Origin: Photobacterium angustum
Lineage (GTDB): Bacteria > Pseudomonadota > Gammaproteobacteria > Enterobacterales > Vibrionaceae
DNA: 64,000 nucleotides
Direction: 5' to 3'
Assembly (NCBI RefSeq): GCF_002954615.1
Contig: NZ_MSCJ01000003.1
Coordinates: 124,001 to 188,000 of the forward strand
Of the stretch, positions 62,142 through 64,000 are shown piece by piece. Numbering within the stretch: position 1 is the first letter of the stretch; each line of letters starts with the position of its first letter. The position numbers and the translations under genes are program-made. A model generated the notes under the pieces. It had not been told where the DNA came from, did no database searches, and worked only from the letters and a program-made list of their open reading frames with translations.

Positions 62142-63203
62142 ATGGAAGTCAAATCTCAACTCTCATCATTAAAAAATACAATCTCTTCAGGTTGGAAAAG
62201 TGTCATTCCTTTTGCAAACTTCAATATTGAAGAGAATCACACCTTTGACATGACACATTTTGAAGGTCTATGGCTAAAACAATACCTCTCAACAATCACG
62301 CCTGAGTATCATGCTTTATCCACCCAAATTACAAAAATAGCCCAATCAGTAAATCCCTTAACCTTTAACTTCTATAGTTTAGCGCTATGGACTAGCCCTG
62401 ATCGCTACACGCAATTACATACGCTGTGCAACTACAGCGCATTACTCAATAGCTCTATTCGTTTTCATTTAGATGAAAATAAAGGTGACAACATCAACCT
62501 GTGGCTATTAAGTAATGAACCCATCGCAAAACATTCAACAGAAAGCCTATCCTTATTGGCTTTACACTTTGCGCTATTATTGAATGTCATCAAGCAAACG
62601 TGGGGCACAACAACACTTAAAGGTGATGCGTATTTACCCTCGCTGACCAATTTACGCATCGAACAACAGTTATTTGATAACTTGATTGCGTCATCTGCAC
62701 TGAATATAAAGTGCCATTATAGCTTTCCCTTGATCCGCCTTACTTTTAGTAAAAAGTCGTTATCCTTACCGTTAACCGATTCTGATCCCGTGATCCATCA
62801 AAACAGCTTATGGCAGTTAAAACATCAGCTAGTAAACTACCAGCAGAACAATGTGATTCATCAAGTTTACCGTGCGCTCAGAAGCCTACCCGATTTAGAG
62901 GCGGCTTCTGGCAACCATATCGCAAGTTTAATGGACATCAGCTTTCGCACCTTAAATAGACGTTTAGCATGTTTATCAACAAGCTATCGTGGGGTGTTAG
63001 AAAACTATAAATTAGAAATGGCGTTATCCCTGTTAGATAATTCAGAGTTAGGGTTAGCTGACATTGCACAGCAATTAGGTTTTTCTGATCTCAGTACTTT
63101 TTCACGCGCGTTCAAACGCTGGACGGGGCTGTGTCCGTCTCAGTTAACCAGTAAAAACCAAACAATAGCACCGCGTGTGGTTTCACATTGGGAACTCATT
63201 TAA
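62142..63203 (+). CDS. AraC-family transcriptional regulator (353 aa)
   Basis: The C-terminal 90 residues contain two helix-turn-helix motifs (SLMDISFRTLNRRLACLSTSYR and ALSLLDNSELGLADIAQQLGFSDLSTFSRAFKRWTGLCPSQL). The N-terminal 240 residues do not match the arabinose-type cupin in an obvious way; they resemble the longer domain of the GliR/ArgR-type AraC proteins. It probably senses a small molecule. No partner gene is adjacent apart from the atp operon promoter region, which it may or may not control. Confidence 0.9.
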   Translation: MEVKSQLSSLKNTISSGWKSVIPFANFNIEENHTFDMTHFEGLWLKQYLSTITPEYHALSTQITKIAQSVNPLTFNFYSLALWTSPDRYTQLHTLCNYSALLNSSIRFHLDENKGDNINLWLLSNEPIAKHSTESLSLLALHFALLLNVIKQTWGTTTLKGDAYLPSLTNLRIEQQLFDNLIASSALNIKCHYSFPLIRLTFSKKSLSLPLTDSDPVIHQNSLWQLKHQLVNYQQNNVIHQVYRALRSLPDLEAASGNHIASLMDISFRTLNRRLACLSTSYRGVLENYKLEMALSLLDNSELGLADIAQQLGFSDLSTFSRAFKRWTGLCPSQLTSKNQTIAPRVVSHWELI

Positions 63204-63227
63204 GACTCGTTACCCCACTATTGTTCG

Positions 63228-63252
63228 ATTAGCTGCTAAATAGGCAGCTAAT
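63228..63252 (+). terminator. Hairpin after the AraC gene
   Basis: A perfect 9-bp stem ATTAGCTGC/GCAGCTAAT with a 7-nt loop. No T-run follows, so termination efficiency is doubtful. Confidence 0.5.
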
Positions 63253-63364
63253 TGTGAGAGATAAGCTAACGAGATAGGCTTAATTTTTGTGAAAACCTTA
63301 AACCAGACAGGCGCATTCTGCTAAACTCCGTCGACAGATTTCGCGATGGTAGGAACACTCAATC

Positions 63365-63586
63365 ATGAGCCAAGAACAAATCAACAACCCATTACACGGT
63401 TTGACGTTAGAAAAGATCCTTGTGCGTTTACAAGAGCACTACGGATGGGAAGGGCTAGATGCAAGAATTAAAATTAACTGTTTTTACAGCGATCCCTCTA
63501 TTAAGTCGTCTTTAAAGTTTTTACGCAAAACCCAATGGGCAAGAGACAAAGTAGAAGCCTTATATATTGAGACTTTTTGTAAGTAA
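63365..63586 (+). CDS. VF530-family protein (DUF2132, 73 aa)
   Basis: Matches the VF530 family named after Vibrio fischeri VF530: [57 protein letters not shown]. It is a small soluble helical protein with DNA-binding-like topology in the family structure. Its function is not established. The gene stands alone. Confidence 0.93.
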   Translation: MSQEQINNPLHGLTLEKILVRLQEHYGWEGLDARIKINCFYSDPSIKSSLKFLRKTQWARDKVEALYIETFCK

Positions 63587-64000
63587 CCCGATTGGCATAC
63601 GCACTTTAACTAATACATAAGTCAGGTATGCCATTTCTTCTTCGCTGCTCACCTCCCCCCTTTAATAACCACCGCAATAAACAGTCTTACTATATTGTTT
63701 AACCAATCCGAATAATGATATCGATGTCATTAAATGCGGTTAGTTGTTCTAGCTCTTTTCTGCCCCGAAATGAGTTGCTAGGTAATACATCAAAAATAAG
63801 AGCGAACCACCAAGCGAAAGAACCGTAAAAACTCAAGTGCTTTAAGTAAGATAAAACTAGTTACCACTTGCTTGACTTTCCCGTGAAAGGCCGAGTTCGC
63901 GCAAGCATAATGTTCAAATCAGAAGCATGCTACGACGATTTACAAGCCTCAACCTGTTGTTAGTACCACGTTTTCTTCTACGAGGGTGCCCGATAAAAAC
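63587..64000. other. Unassigned region at the window edge
   Basis: About 410 bases with no long frame. From about 63860 onward the sequence is less AT-rich than the rest and its short frames look like those in repeated or mobile-element ends, but nothing recognisable as a transposase, tRNA or rRNA is present. Confidence 0.4.

Overview
The window is AT-rich, gamma-proteobacterial DNA of Vibrionaceae type, most likely Photobacterium. The main pointers are a periplasmic Cu/Zn superoxide dismutase of the bacteriocuprein type first described in Photobacterium leiognathi, a VF530-family protein, a DUF2799 lipoprotein, and an HdfR/MaoP pair. An atpIBEFHAGDC operon also lies away from its usual neighbours (no rsmG-parAB before atpI, no glmU after atpC), as expected for the second ATP synthase operon known in Photobacterium. 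Placement on the secondary chromosome is an inference from this gene content (transketolase, speAB, second atp operon, second trpS).

Layout. 1-10.5 kb: 3' end of transketolase, a histidine-rich protein, a one-domain RibD-like deaminase, an M23 envelope endopeptidase, an AstE/aspartoacylase-like zinc hydrolase, PBP1B, SodC and small unknown genes. 10.7-15.3 kb: hdfR and maoP diverge, followed by an ATP-grasp ligase (GshB-like) overlapping an N-formylglutamate-amidohydrolase/QEGLA (DUF1704) fusion. 15.3-24.6 kb: a UhpC/UhpT-type transporter, a SlyB-like lipoprotein, YedI, the putrescine pathway genes speA-speB with a candidate leader ORF, then dgkA and eptA, which can act together (EptA releases diacylglycerol, DgkA recycles it).

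25-37.6 kb is a decaying accessory region. A GH63 glucosidase (YgjK type) is followed by half a permease gene joined directly to the 3' half of galM. Next come a LysR regulator divergent from a large molybdopterin oxidoreductase fused to its own NAD(P)H reductase and ferredoxin, an orphan galR, ygjH, a multiply broken ygjI, and a lysO remnant. The simplest reading is that a deletion removed galETK and the start of galM.

37.7-43 kb holds two tandem phosphoethanolamine-transferase-like genes separated by a decayed copy of the 3' end of the neighbouring Na+(K+)/H+ antiporter gene, which records the duplication that made them. 43-53.6 kb: dbpA, a MSHA-like pilin, an AGCS symporter, a 28-residue membrane peptide, a second tryptophanyl-tRNA synthetase, a VRR-NUC nuclease and unknown genes. 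The trpS2 gene has a trpL-like attenuator: an 18-residue leader peptide with tandem Trp codons and mutually exclusive stems. 53.8-60.7 kb is the complete F1Fo ATP synthase operon on the minus strand, preceded by a 1.4 kb AT-rich region with a CRP/FNR-like site and an isolated terminator. An AraC regulator and a VF530 protein close the window.

Most notable signals: the trpS2 attenuator; the ATP-grasp plus DUF1704 pair next to two small proteins with acidic, Tyr-ending tails; the speA leader ORF; the self-contained molybdoenzyme; and the fossils of the gal operon and of the antiporter duplication. All family names come from recognising motifs by eye; no database search was run.
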